Shown: piece after piece, positions 1 to 8,712 of the stretch | How the letters are laid out: each line of letters opens with the position of its first letter | How positions within the stretch are numbered: position 1 is the stretch's first letter | DNA from: Streptomyces sp. Mut1 | GTDB taxonomy: Bacteria; Actinomycetota; Actinomycetes; Streptomycetales; Streptomycetaceae | Direction of reading: 5' to 3' | DNA: 64,000 nt | NCBI RefSeq assembly: GCF_030719295.1 | Contig: NZ_CP120997.1 | Coordinates: 248,001 to 312,000, forward strand | The notes under the pieces: model-generated | What the model saw: the letters and a program-made list of their open reading frames with translations, nothing else | Told to the model about the DNA's origin: nothing | Databases searched by the model: none | Program-made: the position numbers and the translations under genes

Positions 1-1
1 G

Positions 2-844
2 GTGGTCCACGGGCGGAGCCGGGACCTGGCGGGGGCCCGGCTGGCCAATGAGCGCCTGTCGCTGTTCATGCCGCTGGACGGGAGCGCTCCGCCGGAGCCC
101 GTCAACGCGCTGGAGCGCGGGCTGGGCGATCTGTGGCAACGCACCGCCGGGCCGATGGACGACGCCGGCAGGCGGGCGTTCCGCAAGTCGGTGGAGGACA
201 TGACGGAGAGCTGGCTGTGGGAGCTGGCGAACCAGGCGCAGAACCGGATTCCCGACCCGGTGGACTACGTCGAGATGCGGCGTATGACGTTCGGCTCGGA
301 TCTGACGATGAGCCTGTGCCGGGTCGGGCACGGCAGGAAAGTGCCGCAGGAGATCTACGAGAGCGGTCCGCTGCGCTCCCTGGAGAACGCGGCCGCCGAC
401 TACGCGGCCCTGCTGAACGATCTCTTCTCGTACCAGAAGGAGATCGAGTACGAGGGTGAGGTGCACAACGGTGTGCTGGTGGTGCAGAACTTCTTCGGGG
501 TGGACTACCCGACGGGGATGGCGATCCTGTACGACCTGATGAAGTCGCGGCTGCGGCAGTTCCTCCATGTCGCCGAGCACGAACTGCCCGTCCTGTACGA
601 CGATTTCGAGCTCGACGCCGAGGCGCGGGAGACCCTCGCCGGCTATGTGCAGGAGCTGAAGCACTGGCTCGCGGGCATTCTGATCTGGCACCGGGGCTGC
701 CGGCGCTACCGCGAGGAGGATCTGCGGCGCGGCACCGGCGCCCCGTGGCACCTGAGCGGTCCCACGGGGCTCGGCACTTCGTCGGCGCAGGTGGCGGCGC
801 TGTTCGGTCAGCTGTCGGGTCAGCTGTCCGGGGTCAGCGTGTAG
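2..844 (+). CDS. geoA: Geosmin synthase, C-terminal part (5' end off window)
   Basis: This is the C-terminal terpene-cyclase half of the bifunctional sesquiterpene synthase that makes geosmin from farnesyl diphosphate via germacradienol; the C-terminal domain performs the germacradienol-to-geosmin step. The visible 280 residues carry an NSE metal-binding triad, NDLFSYQKE (visible N139, S143, E147), followed by the family-typical [17 protein letters not shown] and WHRGCRRY segments. Full-length members are about 725-750 residues, so the N-terminal domain and the Asp-rich motif lie upstream of position 1; the GTG at 2 is probably internal. The 3' end overlaps the convergent GH95 gene by 25 bp. 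The last residues, [11 protein letters not shown], contain a short tandem repeat. Identification is by family resemblance and is strong. Confidence 0.88.
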   Translation: MVHGRSRDLAGARLANERLSLFMPLDGSAPPEPVNALERGLGDLWQRTAGPMDDAGRRAFRKSVEDMTESWLWELANQAQNRIPDPVDYVEMRRMTFGSDLTMSLCRVGHGRKVPQEIYESGPLRSLENAAADYAALLNDLFSYQKEIEYEGEVHNGVLVVQNFFGVDYPTGMAILYDLMKSRLRQFLHVAEHELPVLYDDFELDAEARETLAGYVQELKHWLAGILIWHRGCRRYREEDLRRGTGAPWHLSGPTGLGTSSAQVAALFGQLSGQLSGVSV

Positions 845-3216
845 CGCTGTCCGGCGCGGGCCCTGATGACCTTCTCGCCGCTCGCGAACAGCGTGGAGCG
901 GACGGTCGCTGCCCGGGTGCGGCTCGCCGTGATCACCGCACGGCGGGCCGCGCCCCGGGCCCACTCGATATCGACGGTGAATCCTCCCCGTGCGCGCAGT
1001 CCGCGCACCGATCCGTCCGGCCAGCCGGCCGGGAGGGCGGGGAGGATGTCGATGGTGTCCTGCCCGCTCTGGAGCAGCATCTCGGCCATGCCCGCGGTGG
1101 CACCGAAGTTGCCGTCGACCTGGAACGGGGGGTGGGTGTCCCAGAGGTTGGGCAGCGTGGAGTCCTTGAGCTGCTCCGCGAGCATCTTGTGGGCATGGTC
1201 GCCGTCCCGCAGCCGGGCCCAGAAATTGATCTTCCAGGCCTTGGACCAGCCGGTGCCCCCGTCGCCCCGGGCGCCGAGCGTGACCTCGGCGGCCTTCGCC
1301 CAGGCGGTGCCGGGTTCGATCCGGCGGCCGGGGTGGAGGGCGAAGAGGTGCGAGACGTGGCGGTGGGTGTCCGCCGGGTCGTCCAGGTCGGTCTTCCACT
1401 CCTGGAGCTGGCCCCAGGACCCGGTCCGCAGTCCGGGGTCGAGGCGGTCCAGTGCGGTTTCGAGCCGGCTGCGGAAGGCGGGTGCGTCGCCGAGGGTGCG
1501 GGCGGCCTCCAAGGTGCTGGTGAGCAGGTCGTGGACGATCTGCTGGGACATCGCGGCCCCGGCGGTGAAGTCCCCGTGCTCGGGCGAGTAGCTGGGGGTG
1601 ACGACGAGGAGGCCGTCGCGCGGGTCGGTGCGCAGGTTGGCCAGCCAGAATTCCGCGGCCTCCTTCATCGCCGGGTAGGCGGTGGAGCGCAGGTAGTCGG
1701 TGGAGCCGCTGAAGCGGTAGTGCTCGTACATCTGCTGGGTGAGCCAGGCGGCGGCCTCGGGGAACCAGAAGGCGGTGGACCAGTCGTGGACGCCGGTGAA
1801 ACCGTAGGGGTTGGTCTCGTTGTGCACGACCCAGCCGGCGGTGCCGAACATCTCCTTCGCCGTTCGCCGGCCGGGTTCGCGCATGGCCTGGACGTAGCGG
1901 TCGTAGGGGGCGGTGGTCTCGGCGAGGTTGGTGACCTCGGCCGGCCAGTAGTTCATCTGGAGGTTGATGTTGCTGTGGTAGTCGGCCGACCACGGCGGGG
2001 TGGTGGAGTTGTTCCAGACGCCCTGGAGGTTGGCGGGCAGTGACCCGGCCCGCGAGGAGGCGATCAGCAGGTAGCGGCCGTACTGGAAGAAGAGCGCTTC
2101 CAGGGCCCGGTCGGCGGCGCCGGGGCCGCCCGTGTACCCGCTGAGGAGCTGGTCGGTGGGCAGGTCGGGGAGCTGCTGGCCGACGTCGAGCACCACCCGG
2201 TCGAACAGGGCGCTGTGGTCGCCGGTATGGGCGGCCCGGACCTCCTCGTACGAGGTCGCGGCGGCCGTGTCGACGGCCGCGGTGACCCTGGCGTGCGGGT
2301 CCTCGCCGCGGTAGCCGGGGTAGGTGTCCGCGTAGTCGGTGCCGGCTGCCAGGAAGAACCAGGCCTGGTCGGCTCCGGCGACCGTGAGACTGCCGTCGGC
2401 GCCGGCGGTGACCGTGCCCGAGGTGGTGCGGACCCGGATCTGGGCCTCGAAGCGCAGGCCGTTGTCGTCCAGGGCGCCGCGCACGGTGAGCCGGTCGCCG
2501 CTCGCGGTGGCCGTGAAGTCGTCGCGCGGCGAGGTGTGGCGCAGGGTGAAGGCGACCTGTCCGGGGCGGTCCGCGGTGAGCCGCCCGCCGATGACGGCGC
2601 CGGGGTGGGAGGCGAAGTACTCCCGGGTGTGGACGGTCCCGTCCTGGGTGTAGGTGACGGTGGCGAGCGCGGTGCGCAGGTCCAGGGAGCGCCGGTAGGA
2701 GGCGTCTGGGGCGGCCGGTGCGCCGGGGATGTCGAGCCGCAGCTCCCCGAAGACCTGGTAGGCGCCGTAGCCGCGGCGGGCCTGGCCGAGCGCGGCGGCC
2801 ACCTCGTCGGGGGCGAGGGACCCCTCGGCGTCGAGGCGTTCGCGCACACCGTCCAGGGCGCCGGGTCTGGGGGCGGTCCAGTTGCCGAAGTCGTATCCCT
2901 CGGCGGAGCCCGGTCCGCCGGTCCACAGGGTCTTCTCGTTGAAGGTGAGGCGTTCGGAGGCGAGCGTGCCCCAGATGTTCGCGCCGAGGGCTCCGCAGCC
3001 GATGGGCAGGGTCTCCCGCTCCCAGTCGGCGGCGGGGGCGCGGTAGTGGAGCACCGGGTCCGGCAGCGGCTCGTCGGCTCGCCGCCGGTTCCCTGATTCA
3101 TCGGAGGTACCGGCAGCGGCCGCGGTGCCGGAAAGTGTGGGAACTCCCAGCGCCAGCGCACTGGTTGCCCCCATGACCGTCTTCACTGTGGTGCGTCGCG
3201 TCATCCCGGATGTCAT
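820..3216 (-). CDS. Glycoside hydrolase family 95 protein (alpha-L-fucosidase-like), Tat-exported
   Basis: Predicted secreted GH95 enzyme that removes terminal alpha-L-fucose (some members act on L-galactose) from glycans. The N-terminus has a twin-arginine signal, [11 protein letters not shown], followed by a hydrophobic stretch and an Ala-rich cleavage region. The mature N-terminal domain shows the GH95 hallmark [13 protein letters not shown]...[11 protein letters not shown]. The catalytic (alpha/alpha)6 region shows [26 protein letters not shown] and, near the end, [14 protein letters not shown]. Length is about 800 residues, normal for the family. Start choice is uncertain: ATG codons occur at 3204, 3216 and 3261. 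Only the 3261 codon has an upstream AGAGG; 3216 and 3204 give more typical Tat signal lengths. A perfect inverted repeat at 3268-3290 lies just upstream. Confidence 0.85.
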   Translation of the reverse strand: MTSGMTRRTTVKTVMGATSALALGVPTLSGTAAAAGTSDESGNRRRADEPLPDPVLHYRAPAADWERETLPIGCGALGANIWGTLASERLTFNEKTLWTGGPGSAEGYDFGNWTAPRPGALDGVRERLDAEGSLAPDEVAAALGQARRGYGAYQVFGELRLDIPGAPAAPDASYRRSLDLRTALATVTYTQDGTVHTREYFASHPGAVIGGRLTADRPGQVAFTLRHTSPRDDFTATASGDRLTVRGALDDNGLRFEAQIRVRTTSGTVTAGADGSLTVAGADQAWFFLAAGTDYADTYPGYRGEDPHARVTAAVDTAAATSYEEVRAAHTGDHSALFDRVVLDVGQQLPDLPTDQLLSGYTGGPGAADRALEALFFQYGRYLLIASSRAGSLPANLQGVWNNSTTPPWSADYHSNINLQMNYWPAEVTNLAETTAPYDRYVQAMREPGRRTAKEMFGTAGWVVHNETNPYGFTGVHDWSTAFWFPEAAAWLTQQMYEHYRFSGSTDYLRSTAYPAMKEAAEFWLANLRTDPRDGLLVVTPSYSPEHGDFTAGAAMSQQIVHDLLTSTLEAARTLGDAPAFRSRLETALDRLDPGLRTGSWGQLQEWKTDLDDPADTHRHVSHLFALHPGRRIEPGTAWAKAAEVTLGARGDGGTGWSKAWKINFWARLRDGDHAHKMLAEQLKDSTLPNLWDTHPPFQVDGNFGATAGMAEMLLQSGQDTIDILPALPAGWPDGSVRGLRARGGFTVDIEWARGAARRAVITASRTRAATVRSTLFASGEKVIRARAGQRYTLTPDS

Positions 3217-3267
3217 GCCGGATGACGCTAGACGTCCGATGACTGACCGGACAAGGCACATGACAAA

Positions 3268-3290
3268 GCGGCCTCTTGGACAGAGGCCGC
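3268..3290. promoter_or_regulatory. Perfect 9-bp inverted repeat upstream of the GH95 gene
   Basis: GCGGCCTCT (3268-3276), a 5-nt spacer, then AGAGGCCGC (3282-3290). It lies between the minus-strand gene ending at 3348 and the GH95 start. It could be a sugar-responsive operator or a second terminator hairpin; the right arm also supplies the only AGAGG near the 3261 start codon. Confidence 0.45.
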
Positions 3291-3312
3291 GTGCAGTTGG
3301 ACAGAAGTGGGA

Positions 3313-3336
3313 TCACCGGGCCGGGCGGCCCGGTGA
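3313..3336 (-). terminator. Hairpin terminator after the 3348-3848 gene
   Basis: TCACCGGGCC (3313-3322), loop GGGC, GGCCCGGTGA (3327-3336): a perfect 10-bp GC-rich stem starting 11 nt past the stop codon of the upstream minus-strand gene. No U-tract follows, which is usual for Streptomyces. Confidence 0.6.
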
Positions 3337-3347
3337 CGGCGACCGGG

Positions 3348-3848
3348 TCAGCCCTGCTGGAAGAGTTCGGCGGGCAGCGGCTTCAGGAGGGTGTAGAGGT
3401 CGTCCGTGATCGGCCGGTCCCAGCTGGCGATGGTGACGAGCACACCGTCGCTGCGGTCGAACTGGACGCAGGAGATCCGGCTTTCGGAGAGCTTCACGCG
3501 GCGCACGATGAGCAGGTTGTCGCCCTGCATCACGGGCATGTCCTCGGTGCCGGTGACCTCGACCGGTTCGTCGTTCTCCAGGGCGAGGAGCAGCTGGGCC
3601 ACCTCGAAGGGGACCTGCCCCTCCTCGGTCTCGCGCGCGGGCGAGCCCTCCGGCAGGTTGCCGATGATCATCGCGGGGCCGCGGCCGCCGAAGAGGTCGT
3701 AGCGCAGGAACACACCCTGACAGCTGCCGTCGGGGGCGGGCAGCAACCCGGCACCGAGGTTTCCGGGCCAGTCACCGGGGTCCATGGCCAGGACGTCGAA
3801 GTCGGGGCCCGCGGGCGTGGCGGCACTACGGCGGCGGAGGAAGGACAT
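3348..3848 (-). CDS. Conserved hypothetical protein (166 aa)
   Basis: I do not recognise a named domain. The protein is soluble, 166 residues, begins MSFLRRRS and has no signal peptide or membrane segment. It is mixed alpha/beta in appearance, with an acidic central part (LENDEPVEVTGTEDMPVMQGD) and a conserved-looking C-terminus, WDRPITDDLYTLLKPLPAELFQQG. Codon usage is typical of the host, which supports a real gene. It stands alone, with a hairpin terminator downstream and about 110 bp to the next gene upstream. SseB-like or stress-related roles are possible but nothing in the sequence decides this. Confidence 0.7.
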   Translation of the reverse strand: MSFLRRRSAATPAGPDFDVLAMDPGDWPGNLGAGLLPAPDGSCQGVFLRYDLFGGRGPAMIIGNLPEGSPARETEEGQVPFEVAQLLLALENDEPVEVTGTEDMPVMQGDNLLIVRRVKLSESRISCVQFDRSDGVLVTIASWDRPITDDLYTLLKPLPAELFQQG

Positions 3849-3911
3849 GCAGACATGTTACGTGTCCTGGCTCACCTCGCCGAGCCGGGCCCGGGGAGGC
3901 ACCGCGGCCGT

Positions 3912-3942
3912 GGCACACCACCCCGGTGCGCGGTGGTGTGCC
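3912..3942 (-). terminator. Hairpin terminator after the ACT-domain gene
   Basis: GGCACACCACC (3912-3922) and GGTGGTGTGCC (3932-3942) form a perfect 11-bp stem with a 9-nt loop, 17 nt past the stop codon at 3959 of the minus-strand ACT gene. Confidence 0.6.
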
Positions 3943-3958
3943 GTACGCGGTCGCGCCG

Positions 3959-4366
3959 TCACCCGGTGTGTGACTCCGCCGCCAGCCGTTCCAGTACGGT
4001 GACGGCTTCGGCGGCCCGTTCGTAGGGCACGAAGAGGTGGTCGTGGTGGAAGCCCGCCACCACGTTGCAGCTGATCCCGGCGTCGGTGAGGGCGAGCGAG
4101 ACGGCCGCGGTCAGTCCCACGGCCTCCAGTGCCGAGTGCACCCGCAGGGTGATCCAGCCCGCCGCATAGGTGTAGGGCAGCCCGGCCGCCGCGGCCTCCG
4201 CCTCGGGGAGCACCAGGGTGAGCCCCTCGGTCTCCCGGACGGTGACGACGGGTGCGACGGCGCCGGGCAGGACACCGTCGGGCGCGGTCGCGTAGACGTA
4301 GCGGCCCGGACGCAGCTCGGGGCGCAGGTTGCTCAGCAGGACTCGGAGGTCTTTCTCGGCTGTCAC
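3959..4366 (-). CDS. ACT domain-containing protein (ACT_3/CASTOR-type)
   Basis: A 135-residue stand-alone ACT protein. ACT domains bind amino acids or similar small ligands and act allosterically. The sequence begins VTAEKDLRVLLSNLRPELRPGRYVYAT, typical of the COG3603/PF10000 type, and has the second-half pattern WITLRVHSALEAVGLTAAVSLALTDAGISCNVVAGFHHDHLFV spanning residues 71-113. Start chosen at the GTG at 4366 because GGTGGGG lies just upstream; a much longer upstream extension in the same frame is only a shadow of the neighbouring thiolase gene. Its ligand is unknown. It may be a solitary sensor; no catalytic domain is attached. Confidence 0.8.
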   Translation of the reverse strand: MTAEKDLRVLLSNLRPELRPGRYVYATAPDGVLPGAVAPVVTVRETEGLTLVLPEAEAAAAGLPYTYAAGWITLRVHSALEAVGLTAAVSLALTDAGISCNVVAGFHHDHLFVPYERAAEAVTVLERLAAESHTG

Positions 4367-4512
4367 CCCCACCACGCTACCCACGGGGTGCGGCGCCGCT
4401 CGTGGTGGCGTGCGACGCGGGCGCGGCGGCCGCCCGGCCGGGCGGGTGACCTCCCTCACCAGCACGGATCGGGGCAGCCATGGGCCTCGGCCGCGCGCCC
4501 GGCGGGTCCGGG

Positions 4513-5679
4513 TCAGCCGGGCGGTGGTTCGGCGCCCACGAGCCACATGGAGAAGAACTGCGCCCCGCCGCCGTAGGCGTGGCCGAGCGCGCGTCGTACG
4601 CCGTCCACCTGGTGCTCGCCCGCCTGCCCGCGCACCTGGAGCGCCGCCTCGGCGAACCGGATCATGCCGGAGGCGCCGATGGGGTTGGCGGACAGCACAC
4701 CGCCCGAGGGGTTCACCGGGAGGTCGCCGTCGAGTTCGGTGGCGCCGGCCTCGGTGAGTTTCCAGCCCTCTCCCTCGGCGGCGAATCCGAGGTTCTCCAG
4801 CCACATCGGCTCGTACCAGGAGAACGGCACGTACATCTCGACGGCGTCGATCTCCCGGCGCGGGTCGCTGATTTTGGCCTGCCGGTACACATCGGCGGCG
4901 CAGTCCCGGCCGGCCCGGGGCGAGACGAAGTCCTTGCCGGCGAAGAGGGTGGGTTCGCTGCGCATCGCTCCGCCGTGCATCCAGGCCGGCGGATGCGGTG
5001 AACGCGCCGCCCCCGTGCGGTCGGTGAGGATCATCGCGCAGGCGCCGTCGGAGGACGGGCAGGTCTCGGAGTAGCGGACGGGGTCCCAGAGCATGGGTGC
5101 GGCCTGGACCTTCTCCAGGGTGATGCCGGGGTCGTGGATGTGTGCGTACGGGTTCTTCAGGGCGTTGCGCCGGTCCTTGTACGCGACGAGGGAGCCGACC
5201 GTGTCCGGGGCGCCGGTCCGGCGCATGTAGGCGCGCACGTGGGGGGCGAAGAAGCCGCCCGCACCGGCCAGCAGCGGCTGCTGGAACGGGATGGGCAGCG
5301 ACAGGCCCCACATCGCGTTGGACTCCGACTGCTTCTCGAAGGCCAGGGTGAGGACGGTACGGTGGACCCGGGCGGCGACGAGGTTGGCGGCGACGAGCGC
5401 GGTCGAACCGCCGACCGATCCCGCGGTGTGGACCCGGAGCATGGGTTTGCCGACCGCGCCGAGGGCGTCGGCGAGGTAGAGCTCCGGCATCATGACGCCC
5501 TCGAAGAAGTCGGGTGCCTTGCCGATGACGACGGCGTCGATGTCCGCCCAGGTCAGGGCCGCGTCCTGGAGGGCGCGCAGGGCTGCTTCGCGGACGAGTC
5601 CGGCGAGGGAGACGTCGCGGCGGGCGGCGACGTGCTTGGTCTGGCCGATGCCGACGACGGCCACGGGCTCCTTAGGCAT
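4513..5679 (-). CDS. Thiolase-fold lipid-transfer protein A (probable Ltp2-like aldolase subunit)
   Basis: 388 residues of SCP-x/Ltp-type thiolase fold, beginning MPKEPVAVVGIGQTKH. By eye, the site of the usual thiolase nucleophile (Cys in a C-S-T-G-S-T-A-L-like segment) reads SVGGSTAL at 88-95, so Ser88 replaces Cys. The C-terminal GHPxGxSG segment reads ANPIGASG, so the catalytic His is lost too. Loss of these residues characterises Ltp2-type retro-aldolases of steroid side-chain degradation, which work with DUF35 proteins, exactly the gene two steps upstream. Overlaps the preceding thiolase gene by 8 bp (5672-5679), so it is translationally coupled. It is the last gene of a crotonase-DUF35-thiolase-thiolase operon. 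The substrate is not shown by the sequence. Confidence 0.85.
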   Translation of the reverse strand: MPKEPVAVVGIGQTKHVAARRDVSLAGLVREAALRALQDAALTWADIDAVVIGKAPDFFEGVMMPELYLADALGAVGKPMLRVHTAGSVGGSTALVAANLVAARVHRTVLTLAFEKQSESNAMWGLSLPIPFQQPLLAGAGGFFAPHVRAYMRRTGAPDTVGSLVAYKDRRNALKNPYAHIHDPGITLEKVQAAPMLWDPVRYSETCPSSDGACAMILTDRTGAARSPHPPAWMHGGAMRSEPTLFAGKDFVSPRAGRDCAADVYRQAKISDPRREIDAVEMYVPFSWYEPMWLENLGFAAEGEGWKLTEAGATELDGDLPVNPSGGVLSANPIGASGMIRFAEAALQVRGQAGEHQVDGVRRALGHAYGGGAQFFSMWLVGAEPPPG

Positions 5680-6724
5680 GTGCGCTCTCCCCTTCGAGTA
5701 CGGCGACCAGGTTCTGCTGGAGGCAGGGCCCGGATGTGGCGTGGGCGAGGGCGCGGTGGGAAGCCCCGCTGTGGATGCGGGCGGCGGCCTCGCCGAGGCG
5801 GATCAGCCCGGCCGCCATCAGCGGGTTGGCGGCGAGCGCGCCGCCCGACGGGTTGACCCGGACGTCGTCGCCGAGCCCGAGCGCCTTGCGCAGCACCACT
5901 TCCTGGGAGGTGAAGGGGGCGTGCAGTTCGGCGGTGTCGACGGGCCGGTCGAAGACCCCGGCCCGTTCGGCGGCGAGGCGGGTCGAGGGTGACTCGGTGA
6001 GCTCGCGCACGCCGAGGCCGTGGGCCTCGATGCGGTGGTCGATGCCGCGGATCCAGGCGGGCCGCTCGCACAGGGCGCGGGCGGTGTCCCCGGCGGCGAG
6101 GATCACGGCGGCCGCTCCGTCACCGACGGGCGGGCAGTCGCCGGTACGCAGCGGCCGGACGAGATAGTCGCCGGCCGGCACGGGGCCGCTGAGCTGGGCG
6201 TGCGGGTTGGCTTCGGCGTCACGCCGGCTGCGGGTGGCGATGGCGGCGAGCGCGGCCTCGTCGGTGTCGCCGGCGTCGATGAGGGCCTGTGCCTGGAGCG
6301 CGGCGACGGCGACGGAGTCGGGCCAGAGCGGGGCGGTGTAGTACGGGTCGAGCTGGCGGGTGAGGACGTCGCGGACCTGGCCGGGCGAGGACTTCCCGTA
6401 CGCGTAGACGAGCGCGGTGTCCGCCTCACCGGTCTGGATCTTCACCCAGGCCTCGTACAGGGCCCAGGCTCCGTCCGCCTCCACGTGGGACTCGGAGATC
6501 GGCGGGTGGGCGCCGACCCCGTCCAGGGCCATGGTGAAGGAGAAGGCGCGGCCCGCGAGGTAGTCGCTGGAGCCGGAGCAGGTGAAGCCGATGTCGCCGG
6601 TCCTGAGCCCGGTCGCGTCGAGGACCTGGTGCAGGACGGGCATCAGCATCTCGACTTCGGAGAGTTCGTCGGTGCGCCGCAGATGGTCGCTCTGTGCGAA
6701 CGCGACGATGGCTACGTCCCGCAT
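5672..6724 (-). CDS. Thiolase-fold lipid-transfer protein B
   Basis: 350 residues, second thiolase-fold protein of the operon (starts MRDVAIVAFAQSDHLRR). Like its partner it lacks the canonical residues: the N-terminal nucleophile region reads ESHVEADGAWALYEA with no Cys, and the C-terminal region reads VNPSGGALAANPLMAAG with no catalytic His. It retains the fold markers GDGAAAVIL and the late HATSGPC segment. It begins immediately after the DUF35 stop codon (6725), so the two are tightly coupled. Thiolase A and B are only distantly alike, so a heteromeric complex with the DUF35 protein is a reasonable inference. It could alternatively be a non-catalytic scaffold for A. Confidence 0.84.
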   Translation of the reverse strand: MRDVAIVAFAQSDHLRRTDELSEVEMLMPVLHQVLDATGLRTGDIGFTCSGSSDYLAGRAFSFTMALDGVGAHPPISESHVEADGAWALYEAWVKIQTGEADTALVYAYGKSSPGQVRDVLTRQLDPYYTAPLWPDSVAVAALQAQALIDAGDTDEAALAAIATRSRRDAEANPHAQLSGPVPAGDYLVRPLRTGDCPPVGDGAAAVILAAGDTARALCERPAWIRGIDHRIEAHGLGVRELTESPSTRLAAERAGVFDRPVDTAELHAPFTSQEVVLRKALGLGDDVRVNPSGGALAANPLMAAGLIRLGEAAARIHSGASHRALAHATSGPCLQQNLVAVLEGESAHA

Positions 6725-7666
6725 CTAGACCAGCTCCCTGTACGTGTCGTAGTCGGCGTCGGGCTCGCCGGCCGGCCGGTAGTGGTCGGGGTGGCGACTG
6801 CCCTCGGACCACACCGGTTCGACGCGCAGCCCCATCCGCACCTGGTCGTACGGGATGCCGCCGATGCGGGCGTGCAGGGCGAGGTCGGCGCCGTCCAGGG
6901 CGATGTGCGCGTAGACGTAGGGGACCTCGATGTCGAGGTTCTTCGCCTTGATGTTGACGACGCAGAAGGTGGTGACCGTGCCGCGCGGCCCGACCTCGAC
7001 GCGTTCGGCGGTGGCGACCCCGCAGGTGGGACAGGCGCCGCGCGGCGGGACGTACACCTTGCGGCAGGAGGGGCAGCGTTCACCGACGACGCGCCGGCCT
7101 TCGAGCGCTTCGAGGTAGGCGCTCTGGGCGCGTCCGGGTGAGTAGGTGTAGTCGAGTCGGGCGGGTGTGACGATGCCGGTGACGGGGTCGGCGAACGTGC
7201 CGTCGTGCGGGGCGGGCGTGCCCGTTTCGCCGTCGTGCGGTTCGAAGCAGGCGATGTCCGTGATGGCGCCGGTGCGGTCCTGGGCCCAGCGGACGCGTAC
7301 CCGCATCCCGGTGCGCACGGCGTCGGGGCCGGGTGCGTCCAGGACGTGCAGGAGTGCGGTGTCGGCGCCGTCGAGCCGTACGAGGACCCAGGCGAAGGGG
7401 GTGTCCAGGGGCTGGTCGCGGCGGGGCTCGGGGTTCCAGGCCCAGGTGGTGACCGTGCCGGTGGGGGCGACCTCGACCAGGTCGCGGATCTCCTCGGCGG
7501 TGACGGGGTCGTACTCGACGGGCGGGACGAGGGTCCTGCCGTCGGCGGTGCGGACGCCGAGCAGGGTGCGCTCGCGCAGCCCGGTGAGGAAGGCGCTCTG
7601 GACGGGGCCGAGGGAGCGGGTGAAGGGGAATTCGACCACCAGCGGAGCGCTGAGGATGTCGGGCAC
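6725..7666 (-). CDS. Tandem OB-fold/DUF35 acyl-CoA-associated protein
   Basis: DUF35 proteins combine a zinc ribbon with an OB fold and act as partners of thiolase-fold enzymes (ChsH2 with Ltp2 is the known case). This 313-residue protein contains two DUF35 modules. Module 2 (about 170-313) has an intact rubredoxin-like ribbon with Cys198, Cys201, Cys212 and Cys215 around KVYVPPRGACPTCG. Module 1 (about 15-145) keeps the same frame (LLGVRTADGRTLVPPVEYDP) but has lost all four cysteines. The duplication may match the two thiolases that follow. It starts 15 nt after the crotonase stop, and the thiolase B start codon directly abuts its stop codon. Confidence 0.85.
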   Translation of the reverse strand: MPDILSAPLVVEFPFTRSLGPVQSAFLTGLRERTLLGVRTADGRTLVPPVEYDPVTAEEIRDLVEVAPTGTVTTWAWNPEPRRDQPLDTPFAWVLVRLDGADTALLHVLDAPGPDAVRTGMRVRVRWAQDRTGAITDIACFEPHDGETGTPAPHDGTFADPVTGIVTPARLDYTYSPGRAQSAYLEALEGRRVVGERCPSCRKVYVPPRGACPTCGVATAERVEVGPRGTVTTFCVVNIKAKNLDIEVPYVYAHIALDGADLALHARIGGIPYDQVRMGLRVEPVWSEGSRHPDHYRPAGEPDADYDTYRELV

Positions 7667-7681
7667 GGTTGCCTCCTGGTT

Positions 7682-8482
7682 TCAGAGCCGCCGGTAGACG
7701 GGCGGGCGCTTCTCGGCGAAGGCGCGGGCGCCCTCCTTGGCGTCGGCGGTGGCGAAGACGGGCCGGCCGCGCTTCAGTTCGGCGGCGAGGCCCTCCGTCT
7801 CGGTCATCTCGGCCGTCTCGTACACCGACGCCTTGACCTCCTCGACGGCGAGCGGGCCGCAGGCGTTGATCTGTTCGGCGACGGCGAGGGCGGCGTCCAG
7901 GGCGGTGCCGTCGGGGACGACGCGGCCGATCAGCCCGATCGCGGCTGCCTCGCCGGCGCTGTAGGGGCGGCCGGTGAGCAGCATTTCGAGGGCGTGGGTG
8001 CGGGCGATCTGGCGGGGCAGCCGGACGGTCGAGCCGCCGATGGGGAAGAGGCCGCGGCGGACCTCGAAGAGGCCGAAGACGGCGTTCTCGCCGGCGATGC
8101 GGATGTCGGTGCCCTGGAGGATCTCGGTGCCGCCGGCGACGCAGTGGCCCTCGACGGCGGCGATGACGGGTTTGCGCGGGCGGTGGTGGCGCAGCATGGC
8201 CTTCCAGTGCAGGTCGGGGTCGGCCTTCATCCGGTCCCGGTAGCGCTCGCCCGCCATGCCGTCTCCGGCGAGCGCCTTGAGGTCCATACCGGCACAGAAG
8301 CAGCCGCCCGCGCCGGTGAGGACGACGGAGCGGATCTCGTCGTCCTCGTCCGCCGCGAGCCAGCCGTCGTGGAGCCCGACGAGCATCGGCAATGAGAGCG
8401 CGTTCTTGCTCTCGGGCCTGTTCAGGGTGAGCACGAGTGTGGCGCCTTCGCGCCGCACGGTGAGGTGTTCCGTACCGGCCAT
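7682..8482 (-). CDS. Enoyl-CoA hydratase/isomerase (crotonase family)
   Basis: 266-residue crotonase-fold protein, first gene of the DUF35/thiolase operon. It probably hydrates or isomerises an enoyl-CoA intermediate before side-chain cleavage by the thiolase-fold proteins. Visible family marks are LTLNRPESKNALSLPM at the N-terminus, the first oxyanion-hole segment GAGGCFCAGMDLKAL (about 58-72) and the second, AVEGHCVAGGTEILQGTDI, with GGST further on. A Glu (GTEI) sits at one of the usual catalytic acid positions. The C-terminus AFAEKRPPVYRRL is typical. The promoter region at 8483-8712 is shared with the divergent acyl-CoA ligase and holds two palindromic motifs. Confidence 0.88.
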   Translation of the reverse strand: MAGTEHLTVRREGATLVLTLNRPESKNALSLPMLVGLHDGWLAADEDDEIRSVVLTGAGGCFCAGMDLKALAGDGMAGERYRDRMKADPDLHWKAMLRHHRPRKPVIAAVEGHCVAGGTEILQGTDIRIAGENAVFGLFEVRRGLFPIGGSTVRLPRQIARTHALEMLLTGRPYSAGEAAAIGLIGRVVPDGTALDAALAVAEQINACGPLAVEEVKASVYETAEMTETEGLAAELKRGRPVFATADAKEGARAFAEKRPPVYRRL

Positions 8483-8568
8483 GGTTCGTCTCCCGTCTCG
8501 GGGCTGGGCCCTGTCCTCGAAGTCCCGCCCGGCCCGCGGGCGTACGACGCGGCTTCGCGGACACGGCC

Positions 8569-8582
8569 CAGAACAGGTTGCA
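8569..8582. promoter_or_regulatory. Candidate TetR/KstR-like operator
   Basis: CAGAACAGGTTGCA. It matches the mycobacterial KstR-type core AAC-N2-GTT, and the AGAAC-N2-GTTGCA core is identical to a site at 39015-39028 before the acyl-CoA dehydrogenase. It lies in the divergent crotonase/acyl-CoA ligase promoter region. The assignment to a KstR-like repressor is inference. Confidence 0.45.
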
Positions 8583-8606
8583 GTAGACGGGTGGGCAGTT
8601 CAATAG

Positions 8607-8625
8607 TTTTCTGACAGTCAGTCAG
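8607..8625. promoter_or_regulatory. Candidate operator TTTTCTGA-N6-GTCAG (copy 1)
   Basis: TTTTCTGA at 8607-8614 and GTCAG at 8621-8625 with six bases between; CTGA/TCAG are the dyad arms. The same arrangement with identical spacing recurs at 28233-28251 before the nitronate-monooxygenase-like gene. It sits midway in the divergent promoter region of the crotonase operon and the acyl-CoA ligase. Confidence 0.45.
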
Positions 8626-8712
8626 TTTTCTTGGCCGGACCCCCTTCCCACTTGTGCCGGTCGGCGCTCTAATGACCGCCGGGTCACTCAGCAGCCGGGG
8701 TCAGGAGGAACG

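Noticed and set aside
745..2043. Long plus-strand open frame opposite the fucosidase
   Set aside because: Repetitive Gly/Ala/Val composition with no motif; it is the antisense shadow of the GH95 gene, as expected in very high-GC DNA.
4367..5311. Upstream extension of the ACT-domain frame
   Set aside because: It reads through the thiolase gene in another frame and has Arg/Pro-rich shadow composition; the ACT domain begins at the GTG at 4366.
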